DNA from: an uncultured Lachnospiraceae bacterium
GTDB lineage: Bacteria > Bacillota > Clostridia > Lachnospirales > Lachnospiraceae
Assembly: GCA_910587155.1 (NCBI GenBank)
Contig: CAJULA010000002.1
Coordinates: 131,938-195,937 of the forward strand
Direction of reading: 5' to 3'
Length of the DNA: 64,000 nucleotides
The position numbers and the translations under genes are program-made. The first letter of the stretch is position 1, and each line of letters opens with the position of its first letter. The notes below the pieces were generated by a model. It saw only the letters and a list, made by a program, of their open reading frames with translations. It did no database searches and was not told the origin of the DNA. This document shows positions 8,996-18,315 of this stretch, one piece after another.

Positions 8996-10204
8996 TCACT
9001 CGTTCCAGTAGGCCTGCATGTCATGGTGTGTCTTTCTCTTCTCCTTTGGCGGCAGCTTCCCAAAATCCCTGCCGTAGAGGTTTGTCAGGTATTCTTCATA
9101 CCCTGCGGGTACGTTTACCATTATGTCCTCAAACGGCATCCGCAGCGTTTTCTCATATACCTGCCTGGAGGTGGCATCCTTTTCCCCGTATATGGTGCCA
9201 AGTACCCCTGCAAAGGCCGACTCATCAAAGTCATGGCGGGAGAGGTATTCCCGCTGGGAGGGCGCCCATTTCGAAAAGACATCCAGGCTTCCGTTTGTCT
9301 CGTAAAATTCCTGCCAGATCCGGCGGTTCATCTCCTGATAACCGCGGAAAAACAGGTATCTCTCCTCCCGCTCCTGCGGCAGGCCGATCAGGGGGAATAC
9401 ATCCACCCAGAGCGGGTTGGTCTTTTTCACGGTCCCGATGTCTTCCACTACTATCGTCCTTTTATCCACCACTTTTGCCAGCAGGTCCGGAAAGTCGCTG
9501 ACCGGCGAGGCGCCAAAGCCCATCGTGTCATACTGCCCGCTCTCCCGGAACAGTTCAAAGAATTTCCGGTAATCCTGCCAGGGCAAAAAGACGTCAATAT
9601 CATCGTCCCAGGGGATAAATCCCTGATGGCGGATCGTCCCTAACAGCGTCCCCCCGCATACCCAGTACCTCAGCCCCTTTTCCCTGCAGAACCGATCCAG
9701 GAAAGAGAGTATCCCTTTTTCCGTCTCTTTGATTTCGGGAAGGCTCATCCTTCTTTTTCCCGCAAGAAGCCGCTCCTGCTCCGTATCCCGGAAATCGCAG
9801 GCACTAAAGAAATGTATGTTTTCCTTATATCCAAGCGCCTCAAGCACCGCCCTGACCCTCTCATATTCTTTTGAGGCCACCAGGATCAGCACCTTTTCGT
9901 CAAAGGGGCACAGCCGCTCCTTCAGTGTCCATACTTTGATCAGGTCTCTTTCATGGTTTAAAAAGCGGCAGGAAAAATTTCTCATCTCCATACCGCAGGT
10001 AAGGGCCAGCGCCTCATCGTCCGTCAGATAGCCTTCCACCCCGTGAAATCCAAGGTTTGAAAGGATGGTGCGCATGGCAAAAGCGTATCTGTCAAGGCCG
10101 TATAGCAGCACACGGCTTCCTTCCCTGATCCGCCCCGCATCGAGGAGCCCTTTGATCCCCTGTGCAATCTCTCCGATCAGGCTTTTGATCCGATAGGTCC
10201 CCAT
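8996..10204 (-). CDS. LicD/fukutin-family phosphotransferase
   Basis: 402 residues. The N-terminal 120 residues contain VLLYGLDRYAFAMRTIL, a Rossmann-like module similar to that of its neighbours. The LicD domain follows: RYWVCGGTLLGTIRHQGF then IPWDDDIDVFLP, which carries the nucleotidyltransferase-type acidic residues. LicD proteins transfer phosphocholine, and fukutin/FKRP relatives transfer ribitol phosphate, from CDP-activated donors to glycans. Candidate donors here are a CDP-polyol from the TarI/IspD-like gene two genes upstream or CMP-AEP from the phosphonate genes. The next gene upstream abuts it without a gap. Confidence 0.8.
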   Translation of the reverse strand: MGTYRIKSLIGEIAQGIKGLLDAGRIREGSRVLLYGLDRYAFAMRTILSNLGFHGVEGYLTDDEALALTCGMEMRNFSCRFLNHERDLIKVWTLKERLCPFDEKVLILVASKEYERVRAVLEALGYKENIHFFSACDFRDTEQERLLAGKRRMSLPEIKETEKGILSFLDRFCREKGLRYWVCGGTLLGTIRHQGFIPWDDDIDVFLPWQDYRKFFELFRESGQYDTMGFGASPVSDFPDLLAKVVDKRTIVVEDIGTVKKTNPLWVDVFPLIGLPQEREERYLFFRGYQEMNRRIWQEFYETNGSLDVFSKWAPSQREYLSRHDFDESAFAGVLGTIYGEKDATSRQVYEKTLRMPFEDIMVNVPAGYEEYLTNLYGRDFGKLPPKEKRKTHHDMQAYWNE

Positions 10205-11212
10205 TTATCCTCCATTCTCCTCTCTCATCATGCGTACTGTCCGCACAATGCCTCCCTCTATGGTGTAGCAGGGGCTCCACCCCAGTCCTTTCAGCGCCCC
10301 GTTTTCCATGATCTGGTCTTTGATCGGTGATATCTGCGCCCTTTCCCCTGCATCGGGAAGGTGTGTCGTGACGCGGCATCCGCCCGCCGCCGCGCAGTAC
10401 CCGGCAAACTCCCTGACAGAGCAGGCCTCTCCGCAGGCGATGCCGTATACTTTTGCACTCTCCCCCAAAACAAGCACGCTCAGGAGGCCGGACACGCAGT
10501 CGGCCACGTAAGAAAAGCTCCGCACCTGGCTCCCGGCGCTGTACATCTCTATGTCCCTGCCCGCAGCTGCCGCCGCCAGGAACTGGGCCGTAGCCCGGTT
10601 GTCCTCTCTCCTTACCCAGGGCCCGAACGTATGGCAGGGCCTGGCAATCACCACATCCGTCCCGTACTCCTTATGATGGCAAAGGCATAACGTCTCGGCC
10701 GTTTTCTTGCCCATCGGGTAGCAGGCTCTTGTCTGCAGGTGGTCTACTTCCTGCCCTGCCTCTCCGGATGAGAGATAGAGGACACGGCACCGCCCACTTT
10801 CCCCTGCCGCTTTTAGTACCTTCCACACTCCGACAACATTTGACAAAAGCACTTCCGCCGGCTGTTCCATAAAGGCCCCGGGATGTCCGTAGCCGGCCCC
10901 GTGGATGATGTAGTCAAAGGCTCCGGGGCTTTTTAACCCGGTCACGTCTGTCTCCATAAAGTGTAAGGATTTCCCGTCCGCCTCCCCAAACCGTCGCTCC
11001 AGCTGCTCTTTATGCCTGCTTGCGGCATACACCCTGATCCCCATGGCATGGGCCGCATTGGCATAAAGCAGACAGTCGGTCAGGACTGCGCCGATCAGGC
11101 CCGTAGCTCCCAGGACCAGTATCTTTTTCCCCCGCAGGCGGGCAAAGCCGGGCGTATGTGCCATGATGGCTTCCATGTCTTCCCGGTAGGTTTTATTTCC
11201 CAGATAGTCCAT
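10205..11212 (-). CDS. NAD-dependent epimerase/dehydratase (SDR)
   Basis: 335 residues from the ATG at 11212, chosen for the GGGAGGGAGAC ribosome site. It is an extended SDR: NAD-binding ILVLGATGLIGAVL, the YLSSGEAG serine region and a YPMGKKTAE motif supplying Tyr and Lys of the YxxxK pair. It probably interconverts a nucleotide-activated sugar for the glycan. It is directly followed by the LicD-like gene and preceded by the CDP-polyol synthase-like gene, so these three may form one functional unit. The substrate is not predictable. Confidence 0.8.
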   Translation of the reverse strand: MDYLGNKTYREDMEAIMAHTPGFARLRGKKILVLGATGLIGAVLTDCLLYANAAHAMGIRVYAASRHKEQLERRFGEADGKSLHFMETDVTGLKSPGAFDYIIHGAGYGHPGAFMEQPAEVLLSNVVGVWKVLKAAGESGRCRVLYLSSGEAGQEVDHLQTRACYPMGKKTAETLCLCHHKEYGTDVVIARPCHTFGPWVRREDNRATAQFLAAAAAGRDIEMYSAGSQVRSFSYVADCVSGLLSVLVLGESAKVYGIACGEACSVREFAGYCAAAGGCRVTTHLPDAGERAQISPIKDQIMENGALKGLGWSPCYTIEGGIVRTVRMMREENGG

Positions 11213-11229
11213 GTCTCCCTCCCGGCCGC

Positions 11230-11943
11230 TCACGCTTTGAGCCACTCGGCCCGTTTTGCCAGAAGCAGCGCTTTGAAGATGTCGATGTCTTCCACCGTCG
11301 TCAGTTTCAGGTTCTTTTCTGAGCCTTTGGAGAAGTGCACGCTCTCCCCCATCTCGATCATCAGCATGCATGAGGCAATGGAGTCGGTCACGCCCTGCTT
11401 TTTTGCCTTTTCGTGCACGGCCTGCAGTTTCCCCAGACGGAATCCCTGGGGGGTCTGGGTGCGCTTTAAGCAGTCTCTGTCAATGACTTCCTCCGATGTC
11501 TGCCGGTCTTTTGAGATAAGCATCACTTCCACGCAGGGAATACAGGCGATGCCGCTGCCATGCTCTATGGTCTTATTGATGCAGTCGGAGATGATTTCTT
11601 CCGAAACCATGGGGCGGATGGCGTCGTGGATCAGCACGATGTCGTCCGGCTTATGCTCCCTGCCGATCTCCTGCAGGCCGTTGTAGATGGATGCCTGTCC
11701 GCACCGGCCCCCTGGCACAATCGCTGTCACTTTGGTCAGTGCGAACTGCTTTATGTATGCCCAGAGCACCTTCTCCCACCCCTCGATGCACACTACCACG
11801 ATCTCGTCCACCGCCGGATGTTTCTGAAATACTTCCAGCGTATAGATGATGACCGGTTTCTCATTTACTGTCAGAAACTGTTTGGGTATGTCCTGGTGCA
11901 TGCGGCTCCCGCTCCCGCCTGCTATGATCATTGCTATGTTCAT
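11230..11943 (-). CDS. TarI/IspD-family cytidylyltransferase
   Basis: 237 residues from the ATG at 11943 with AGGA 5 bases upstream. It has the CTP-binding loop IIAGGSGSRM with DIPKQF, the family's VLIHDAIRPMV, and the RTQTPQGFR motif. IspD makes CDP-methylerythritol for isoprenoids; TarI makes CDP-ribitol for teichoic-type polymers. Position inside the glycan array next to a LicD/fukutin-type transferase and a pentulose epimerase-like gene favours a TarI-type role. A TarJ-like reductase is not seen in the window, so the polyol remains uncertain. Confidence 0.75.
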   Translation of the reverse strand: MNIAMIIAGGSGSRMHQDIPKQFLTVNEKPVIIYTLEVFQKHPAVDEIVVVCIEGWEKVLWAYIKQFALTKVTAIVPGGRCGQASIYNGLQEIGREHKPDDIVLIHDAIRPMVSEEIISDCINKTIEHGSGIACIPCVEVMLISKDRQTSEEVIDRDCLKRTQTPQGFRLGKLQAVHEKAKKQGVTDSIASCMLMIEMGESVHFSKGSEKNLKLTTVEDIDIFKALLLAKRAEWLKA

Positions 11944-11981
11944 ATCCTGTCCCTTCTTCCTCCAAAAGCACATCCCGTCTC

Positions 11982-13184
11982 TTAAACCGGGATTTTTATC
12001 GCGCTGCAGTCTGAAATAAAAAACAACTGTTCTCTGCCACACACTTTGTCTGTATGCTCTGCTATGGCTTGTGCTGTCTCTTTGTTTAAAACGGATATCA
12101 CGATCCCCGTATCCGCACCGATCTTCGCCTGTGCAAGCGTTATGGCGCCGCCTGTGGCATCGCTGGCGCTTGTGACGATCAGCCCCTCATACTCCCAGCC
12201 TTTACGGGAAAAGTAAAGGGCCAGGTTCTTCCCGCATACGCCTGCCCCGTAAATATAAATGCGCGAATAGCTTTTACAGAAAATCTCCAGACTGTTGCAG
12301 GGGGTTTGCCTTGTCCCACTCTCCTGCCCCATGGCCTGGCATTGATCTGCCTGTATTTCAGACGCCTGATGCATGCCAGGGATATAAAACTGATTGTCTA
12401 AAAATGAGAGCATCCATTGTACTGGATACCGTCCTTCCTGCTTAAGATAGTCGATCGTCTTCATGGTATCTGCAAAAAAAGGGTTCCTGATCAGTACGCT
12501 CTTTTTTTTCATGACGGGGACCCGGCAGTCCCTGACCAGCTTATAAAGTTTTGCGTAGCTTGGGTTTTCGTTTCTCTGAGGTCTTATCCGACAAAGGTCA
12601 GTAAAAGACATCCCATGAAATCCGTGCTGTTTCAGACAGGCATTGATCCCGATCTCGTAGCCGGTGACTGCCTGACGGAAACTTCCCGGACAGGCCAGTT
12701 CCTGCCAGAATCTTTGAAAGCACTCACTTTTTAAGGCCTTTTCACGAAAAACCATAAAATAGCTGTGCACATGGGCGTCAAACGCATAGTAAGGGTCGGT
12801 AAACTCTCCGGCCGTCTGTCCGGTCATCCCCCAGAAATCGCACTCCTGTCCTTCCATGCGCAAAAAGCTCTCCTGCAGGGGATAGAAAAATCCAAAGAAG
12901 GAATCGTTGGCAAGGATCAGCTCGTCGTATTCATATACCCTCTCCCAGCCAAGGAAATCGCAGAGCGCATCCCTGAAAGCGCCGCTGTCATAGCCTTTGT
13001 TTTCCCTGTAGTAGATTTCATCCACCAGCCCCGCGATATGTTCTTTGCCTTCTTTTATCTTTTCATAGTTGCAGACAAGGCAAAGGGTGCTGCTGCATTG
13101 TTTCAAAGAGCGAATGACCTGCCCTATGTAGTTATGTATTTTGTTTTCCCTGTTGTAGGTCATGTAGATGCACAGGCGGTTCAT
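11982..13184 (-). CDS. RgpF-like rhamnan synthesis protein with C-terminal Rossmann module
   Basis: 400 residues. The first 230 residues resemble RgpF-type glycosyltransferases: CIYMTYNRENKIHNYI, YRENKGYDSGAFRDAL, ILANDSFFGFFYPL and FWGMTG. These are used in rhamnan-type cell-wall polysaccharides. Residues from about 310 (IYIYGAGVCGKNLALYFS) form the small Rossmann-like module shared with neighbours. It overlaps the next gene upstream by 4 bases. It is the last gene on the GC-rich side before base composition falls. Confidence 0.75.
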   Translation of the reverse strand: MNRLCIYMTYNRENKIHNYIGQVIRSLKQCSSTLCLVCNYEKIKEGKEHIAGLVDEIYYRENKGYDSGAFRDALCDFLGWERVYEYDELILANDSFFGFFYPLQESFLRMEGQECDFWGMTGQTAGEFTDPYYAFDAHVHSYFMVFREKALKSECFQRFWQELACPGSFRQAVTGYEIGINACLKQHGFHGMSFTDLCRIRPQRNENPSYAKLYKLVRDCRVPVMKKKSVLIRNPFFADTMKTIDYLKQEGRYPVQWMLSFLDNQFYIPGMHQASEIQADQCQAMGQESGTRQTPCNSLEIFCKSYSRIYIYGAGVCGKNLALYFSRKGWEYEGLIVTSASDATGGAITLAQAKIGADTGIVISVLNKETAQAIAEHTDKVCGREQLFFISDCSAIKIPV

Positions 13185-14629
13185 GCGGGATTTCCCTGCC
13201 TTTCGTCTCCGCTTTCATGTATGGTATCTTCAATCGCTTTCTGCAGTCTTAATCCAAATTTTTCCATAGTAAAATAGGTTTCATATGTTTTTCTGGCCTG
13301 CTTTCTAATCTGCACCCATCTCTTTGTGTGTTCCAGAATCCATTTCATTTTCAGATATAGTTCATCTGCACTGCCTGCCTTACAGACCAGGCCGTTTACC
13401 TTATCTATCATATAATCGGCAATCCCGGTACCATCTGTTGTGATACAGATTTTTCCCAGCATCATACCTTCTGTTATAGTAAGCGACATCGTCTCTTCCA
13501 GCGACGGACAGACAACAATATCTATATTTTCATATGCTGCCCTCATCTGCTCACGGGTAAGTTCTCCCAGCATTTTTATTTCGGAAATTCCCCTGGCCTT
13601 CTGTTTAACTTCACTGGCATAAGGATCATTCCCGCACTTTCCTATGAGCCAGAACTCTACATGATCTCTTTCTTTCTCTGTAAGCATTGATACCGCCTCA
13701 AGAAAAATCATCTGGGCCTTCAGCCGATATACCTCACCGATAACAGCAAATATATGTTTTTTATGTTCTTTTTTCCGATCCCGCATATAGGTATCCGGAA
13801 TTCCATATGGCAAAATTTCTCTGACCCGCGATGGATAGTAATAGTTAAAGTTTTCTTTTGCCTTACCGCTTACTGCCATAATATGAAGATATTTCATAGC
13901 ATCTGTATTGTCATATTCCCAATGATTGTCTTTCGTCAGGGGATAGGCCCTTGTATAACCGGCGCTGCTCTCATGCAGCCACCAGAGAACCGGCCTTACT
14001 CTGCTGACAATGCAGGCACATCTTAGCATTTGAAAAACATTCACAAGAACAACATCAAAATGACGAATCCATTCTATCTCTTCTTCCTGAGGAAAATGGA
14101 TAGCCGGAGCAATTACAAGATATATCTTCTGTCTTCTCATTTCCTCAATCAGTTTCGGCTCTGCTCCAGGTGCTGATACTGTAACGCTATAGCCTCGTTG
14201 CATCAGCGCTTTTGCAGCATGTAAGACGGCAATCGTACCGCCATTATAATTTAGATCGGTGGAAATCATCAGAACCTTTTTCCTGTCATCATGAAAGAAT
14301 TGGCTGCCATATTCCACAAATATCCCATGCCTGCCTTCACAAAGAAACTGACTCCATAAAAGAATTTTATCTGTTGAAACCCCCAGCGCCATCAGTTGGT
14401 GCCACATGTCTTTTACATAATCAGCCATAAGGATGATTTTATCATATTCCAGTCCGCAGATTTCCTCAGGAGACAGGATTGGAATTTCACCTGCTACTTT
14501 TTTATGCAATGCACCGTTATTATCCAGACAGGCAACTATATTAAGCTGATTAAAAATTTCAGGATGCTTTTCTTTTTCATATTTTAATTTTCCACCTGTC
14601 CCAAACAAAACGATTTTTTCATTAATCAT
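13181..14629 (-). CDS. GT4 glycosyltransferase with N-terminal Rossmann module
   Basis: 482 residues. Residues 1-95 begin EKIVLFGTGGKLKYEKE and end with a small Rossmann-like fold. The GT-B domain follows, with STDLNYNGGTIAVLHAA at its start, and the C-terminal donor-binding half includes VVCPSLEETMSLTITEGM, the E-x7-E motif of family GT4. It adds a sugar to the growing glycan in the cytoplasm. The gene is markedly AT-richer than the RgpF-like gene it overlaps by 4 bases, which marks the left edge of the AT-rich island. Confidence 0.85.
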   Translation of the reverse strand: MINEKIVLFGTGGKLKYEKEKHPEIFNQLNIVACLDNNGALHKKVAGEIPILSPEEICGLEYDKIILMADYVKDMWHQLMALGVSTDKILLWSQFLCEGRHGIFVEYGSQFFHDDRKKVLMISTDLNYNGGTIAVLHAAKALMQRGYSVTVSAPGAEPKLIEEMRRQKIYLVIAPAIHFPQEEEIEWIRHFDVVLVNVFQMLRCACIVSRVRPVLWWLHESSAGYTRAYPLTKDNHWEYDNTDAMKYLHIMAVSGKAKENFNYYYPSRVREILPYGIPDTYMRDRKKEHKKHIFAVIGEVYRLKAQMIFLEAVSMLTEKERDHVEFWLIGKCGNDPYASEVKQKARGISEIKMLGELTREQMRAAYENIDIVVCPSLEETMSLTITEGMMLGKICITTDGTGIADYMIDKVNGLVCKAGSADELYLKMKWILEHTKRWVQIRKQARKTYETYFTMEKFGLRLQKAIEDTIHESGDERQGNPA

Positions 14630-14763
14630 ACGATCCCTGCCTGTTAATTCTTATCGTTCCTCCAGCATTGTTTTCAAAGATATCATTTTTTTAATGCCTT
14701 TTGCACTGAGAGCTTTATACCATGATATTTATAAGCCACAGCAACCGCTCATACATATGTTGA

Positions 14764-15474
14764 TCAATCCAGGCATAACATATATGCCATCATCTCCATA
14801 AAGGAAATCTCCCTGTAATGATATCTAATTATCGCGTTTTCACATTTTAACTTATATGTATCCGAAGACTTTCCGCCTAACCTGAAATTAGAAATTACAT
14901 CTTTGATCTGAGTAAAATTTACTTTTCCACTGTTCCGAACCCTAAACATAAATTCATAATCACTGGCAATTTTAAAAACTGTCAAAAACAAGCCAAAATC
15001 CTGATAAGTTTCTCTGGTTACAAAACAGGTCGGATGGGGAATCATATTGTGAACCAAATCTTTGTGTTGGTTTTTCAATATTCCTGCCATACAATTGTTG
15101 TAAAACACTCTACAATATCCATAAATCACCTGATATTTATCCCCTGTCATATATGTCAAAACTTTTTCTACCGCATTATTCTCGTAGTAATCATCGCTGT
15201 TTATGATTCCAATTAATGATCCATGGGATAATTTAATCCCTTTATTCATCGCACTATAGATACCTGTATCTTTTTCAGAAATATATTTTAGTCTTCCTTT
15301 AAACGATGGTATATACTCACGAATAATATTCACTGTCTGATCCGTTGATCTTCCATCTACTATAATATACTCTATATTTTCATATGTCTGAGACAAAACG
15401 CTCTCTATTGTCTGACGTATGGTGGCTGCACTGTTCAAACATGGAGTAATAATAGACACCTTTAAATTATTCAT
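14764..15474 (-). CDS. GT2 glycosyltransferase
   Basis: 236 residues from the ATG at 15474, giving the standard N-terminus MNNLKVSIITPCLNSAAT. An upstream in-frame ATG at 15516 would add 14 residues; neither start has a good ribosome site. GT-A signatures are YIIVDGRSTDQT, DTGIYSAMNKGI and GIINSDDYY, typical of WcaA-type colanic/capsule transferases. The donor sugar is unknown. It is followed by a 134-base gap and preceded by a 356-base gap without genes. Confidence 0.85.
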   Translation of the reverse strand: MNNLKVSIITPCLNSAATIRQTIESVLSQTYENIEYIIVDGRSTDQTVNIIREYIPSFKGRLKYISEKDTGIYSAMNKGIKLSHGSLIGIINSDDYYENNAVEKVLTYMTGDKYQVIYGYCRVFYNNCMAGILKNQHKDLVHNMIPHPTCFVTRETYQDFGLFLTVFKIASDYEFMFRVRNSGKVNFTQIKDVISNFRLGGKSSDTYKLKCENAIIRYHYREISFMEMMAYMLCLD

Positions 15475-15516
15475 TATATATCTCAAAATTCCTTTCTTCT
15501 CCTGAAACAGACTCAT

Positions 15517-15872
15517 AGTAGATCTTCATGTATAACATATCTCGCACCGCTACCTCAAATGCCTGATGTCTAATAAAAAGAACCAACTCTATACCTCTTA
15601 ATCTCACTTTTATGCAAATTACTATGTGATGTTACCACGTATATACACAGATTCACCTTGCCGACTGTTTCATAAAATTATTTCGCAAAAAGTATCCACC
15701 ATCTGCTTATCTCTCAAATCACCCGTCATAGCAAGGGAAAACTGTGTTATTACGTGAATCATGTTTTTACCGGTTTTTCATCTAAAAAAATATTCGATCC
15801 GCACAGTATGCACCTCCATCCAATTACAGCCTTCCGCACTATATAGCTAGTTCTTATACACCCTATACCAGT
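15517..15872 (-). other. AT-rich intergenic region
   Basis: About 350 bases with no supported frame on either strand. On the minus strand TTGCAT and TATAGA 18 bases apart (near 15620) could be a weak promoter for the GT2 gene downstream. No hairpin with a T-run was seen. It may be a relic of a deleted gene, which I cannot show. Confidence 0.3.
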
Positions 15873-16349
15873 CTACACTTCATACAAAATATCTTCTAAA
15901 GAAATAACAGGGCAATCTATTTTTTCGGAAAGTTTTTCTTCAATCTCATCAAAAAATGAAATGGCTGTTACAACTATAGCGTCCACTTCTGCAAGTGTGT
16001 TTTCCATTGTAACAACTTCCACATCTGTATAAATTGTCTCCGCGTTCTGGTCAATTCCATAGGCTACATAAACATCCGATCCTCTCAATTCATCAACCAG
16101 AGTTTCTCCTGCAAAACTCATTCCATAAATTGCAATTTTTTTATAGCCATTCTTTTCAAAATAAGCAGACAAATTTTTTCCTTCCTGTTTAACCTTTACC
16201 CATTGATTCATCATTAAGAACAACGCCAAATGTTTATCTGACATCTTCCATGCTTTTTTGGTTTTTTTGTCTTTTTTCTTTCCAATTACACCTGCTCCAA
16301 TTACAGCTCCTGCCAATGCCGATAATGCCGAAATTACTCCTTTTTTCAT
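15873..16349 (-). CDS. Free-standing Rossmann-like module with N-terminal hydrophobic anchor
   Basis: 158 residues. Residues 5-23 are hydrophobic and glycine/alanine-rich, followed by a strongly basic stretch GKKKDKKTKKAW, suggesting a membrane anchor or association with the inner face. Residues from about 70 (KIAIYGMSFAGETLVDEL) resemble the Rossmann-like modules fused to the transferases around it, with the same ending pattern (DAIVVTAISFFDEIEEKL). This looks like the stand-alone version. A binding or scaffolding role in the glycan machinery is inference; no enzyme motif is visible. Confidence 0.6.
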   Translation of the reverse strand: MKKGVISALSALAGAVIGAGVIGKKKDKKTKKAWKMSDKHLALFLMMNQWVKVKQEGKNLSAYFEKNGYKKIAIYGMSFAGETLVDELRGSDVYVAYGIDQNAETIYTDVEVVTMENTLAEVDAIVVTAISFFDEIEEKLSEKIDCPVISLEDILYEV

Positions 16350-16406
16350 TTATAATTCCTCCTTTTTATTCAAAAAATTAATAATACACTATCTCATGTA
16401 TACTTC

Positions 16407-18290
16407 TTATTTAACAAATAACTCAAATAATATATCTTGTACCAGGTTAACGTTAAACAAATTGAACTTTGACAACATATTAATAATTCCTCTTTCAATC
16501 TTCCCTGCTCTCCGATATATCTCACCTGTCGTACCACTCTCCCCTACCAGTTCAGGATAAAATGGTAAATTATTAATCTTCAGTTTGTTATTATATATAA
16601 TATTGTTGACAATATGCTCTATATAGACGCCTTTTCGGTCACAGACCTGTTTATATGCATCGAGAAACCATTTTATATACTCTTTTTTGGAAATACAAAA
16701 AATTATAGTATTTATATTTTTTTCTGCATTTAGATTTTTATTAAAATACATGTTATCTGGCTTCAGTTTTCGTACAATTGTATCAATATTTGTAATCCGT
16801 ATTCTACCTGTTACTTTTATAAAGAAATCTGCTTTCTTTAATAAATAACTGTTCCTCAGAGCATACTTTACAATCTCTCCCTCACCATATCCCTTTCCCT
16901 GATTATCTATTCCATTTTTATCGCCAACAAATTGCAATATTTCCAGTTCTTTATTATTTTTTTCAGCCAGTAAAAACAGTTCCTTTTTCTGAAAATCATA
17001 TGCACTATTATCACATAAAACGATCTGTTTGATGTCTGTTTCCATAATATAAAATTTCAAACAGTCGATGTATTGCTGCAGACGATACTGTGGATTTTGC
17101 AATTTTGTATATCTTTTATCCTGTGGTAAAATGGATGCAGTAATCAATAATACCGGTTCTGTTTTTTTAATACTGTTTTCATTAAAATATTGTATTGCGC
17201 TTCTCAATTCTCTCAAGTAACCATATCCATATCTTTTATCCGGCTCTATGTATGCGCCCTCTGACCATTCATTCCATGCATTGACAAATACAAACTCATT
17301 ATTTCTCTCCTGGGATTTGGCCAATGCTTTTTTCACATTATCCCCAAATTTTCTAGGTGTGCTGTCTCTGGCAATCCAACCTTCTTCATCTTTTCTGGCT
17401 GTATTATCCCATCCCGAAAACACACCAATAAAGGTCTTTTGAATTGGCTTTTCACGCATTAGGATATCTATCTTCTTACACAGGAAAGAATATGTGTACA
17501 TATCCCTCAGCAATATATTTTTTATGATAAAGTTTGAGTGACAGCCTGTACATTCAAGCAGTTTCCCTTTCAACTGAAACAGAATCTTCCGATAGGAAGT
17601 ATCCATTTTTAGGGCATGAAGCGGTTCAAAATTCATAAATGCATCATACATGCCTTTCTTTGAATCATTTTGGGCTATCGTATCCATTGCTATCAGATAT
17701 AATCCCTTAAAGCCGTTTTCAACCGCAAGTCTTCTCCACAAAAGAAACATCTGTCTTCTGCAAGGTATCTCCTGTGGAAGATAAATTATGTATACGGGTT
17801 TCTCATCAATCTTGATATATCTCTTATCTTTAAAAAATGGAAGAAGATAATAAAAATGTTTCAACCAGTCCTCTTTACTTCCATATTCCTGTTCAATCAG
17901 CACCCGTTTTCCAATATTGGTTCTGTACCAGGTACGCGTCCATGACTGGTTTGCCCATATTAAGCAATAAGGAAATGTCTCTCTGGAATTATCTCTGTAA
18001 TTTTCAACTGGTTTTTCTAAAAGCTTCTTTCCTTTGAAATAATAATGATAAAAACAAAATCCATAAATTCCAAACCTTTTTGCCAGTCTAGTATGTTTCT
18101 CAAGAACTGATACGTCTGACAGATCATAATAATCATCGTTCAATGGTTCTCTTGGCTGGTAATGTCCCCTATAAAATGGCTTTCCTCGTTTGACATTCGT
18201 CCACTCAGTAAATCCTTTCCCCCACCATTTTTCATTTTCCCGTATAACATGGAATTGCGGGAGATATATTGCAAGCACTTTTGTTTGCAT
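16407..18290 (-). CDS. WbsX-type glycan synthesis protein with extra C-terminal domain
   Basis: 627 residues. The first 360 residues match the WbsX/GH99-like family of O-antigen and capsule loci: LAIYLPQFHVIRENEKWW, GKGFTEWTNVKRGKP, FGIYGFCFYHYYF, LIWANQSWTRTW and NAWNEWSEGAYIEPD. Residues from about 375 to the end are a second domain starting PVLLITASILPQDKRY, with QIVLCDNSAY and GKGYGEGEIVKYAL, which I do not recognise but which looks like a separate alpha/beta transferase-like unit. The protein has no membrane segment. The reaction is unknown for this family. Confidence 0.75.
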   Translation of the reverse strand: MQTKVLAIYLPQFHVIRENEKWWGKGFTEWTNVKRGKPFYRGHYQPREPLNDDYYDLSDVSVLEKHTRLAKRFGIYGFCFYHYYFKGKKLLEKPVENYRDNSRETFPYCLIWANQSWTRTWYRTNIGKRVLIEQEYGSKEDWLKHFYYLLPFFKDKRYIKIDEKPVYIIYLPQEIPCRRQMFLLWRRLAVENGFKGLYLIAMDTIAQNDSKKGMYDAFMNFEPLHALKMDTSYRKILFQLKGKLLECTGCHSNFIIKNILLRDMYTYSFLCKKIDILMREKPIQKTFIGVFSGWDNTARKDEEGWIARDSTPRKFGDNVKKALAKSQERNNEFVFVNAWNEWSEGAYIEPDKRYGYGYLRELRSAIQYFNENSIKKTEPVLLITASILPQDKRYTKLQNPQYRLQQYIDCLKFYIMETDIKQIVLCDNSAYDFQKKELFLLAEKNNKELEILQFVGDKNGIDNQGKGYGEGEIVKYALRNSYLLKKADFFIKVTGRIRITNIDTIVRKLKPDNMYFNKNLNAEKNINTIIFCISKKEYIKWFLDAYKQVCDRKGVYIEHIVNNIIYNNKLKINNLPFYPELVGESGTTGEIYRRAGKIERGIINMLSKFNLFNVNLVQDILFELFVK

Positions 18291-18315
18291 ATTATATTCA
18301 AAACCTCTCTTATAT

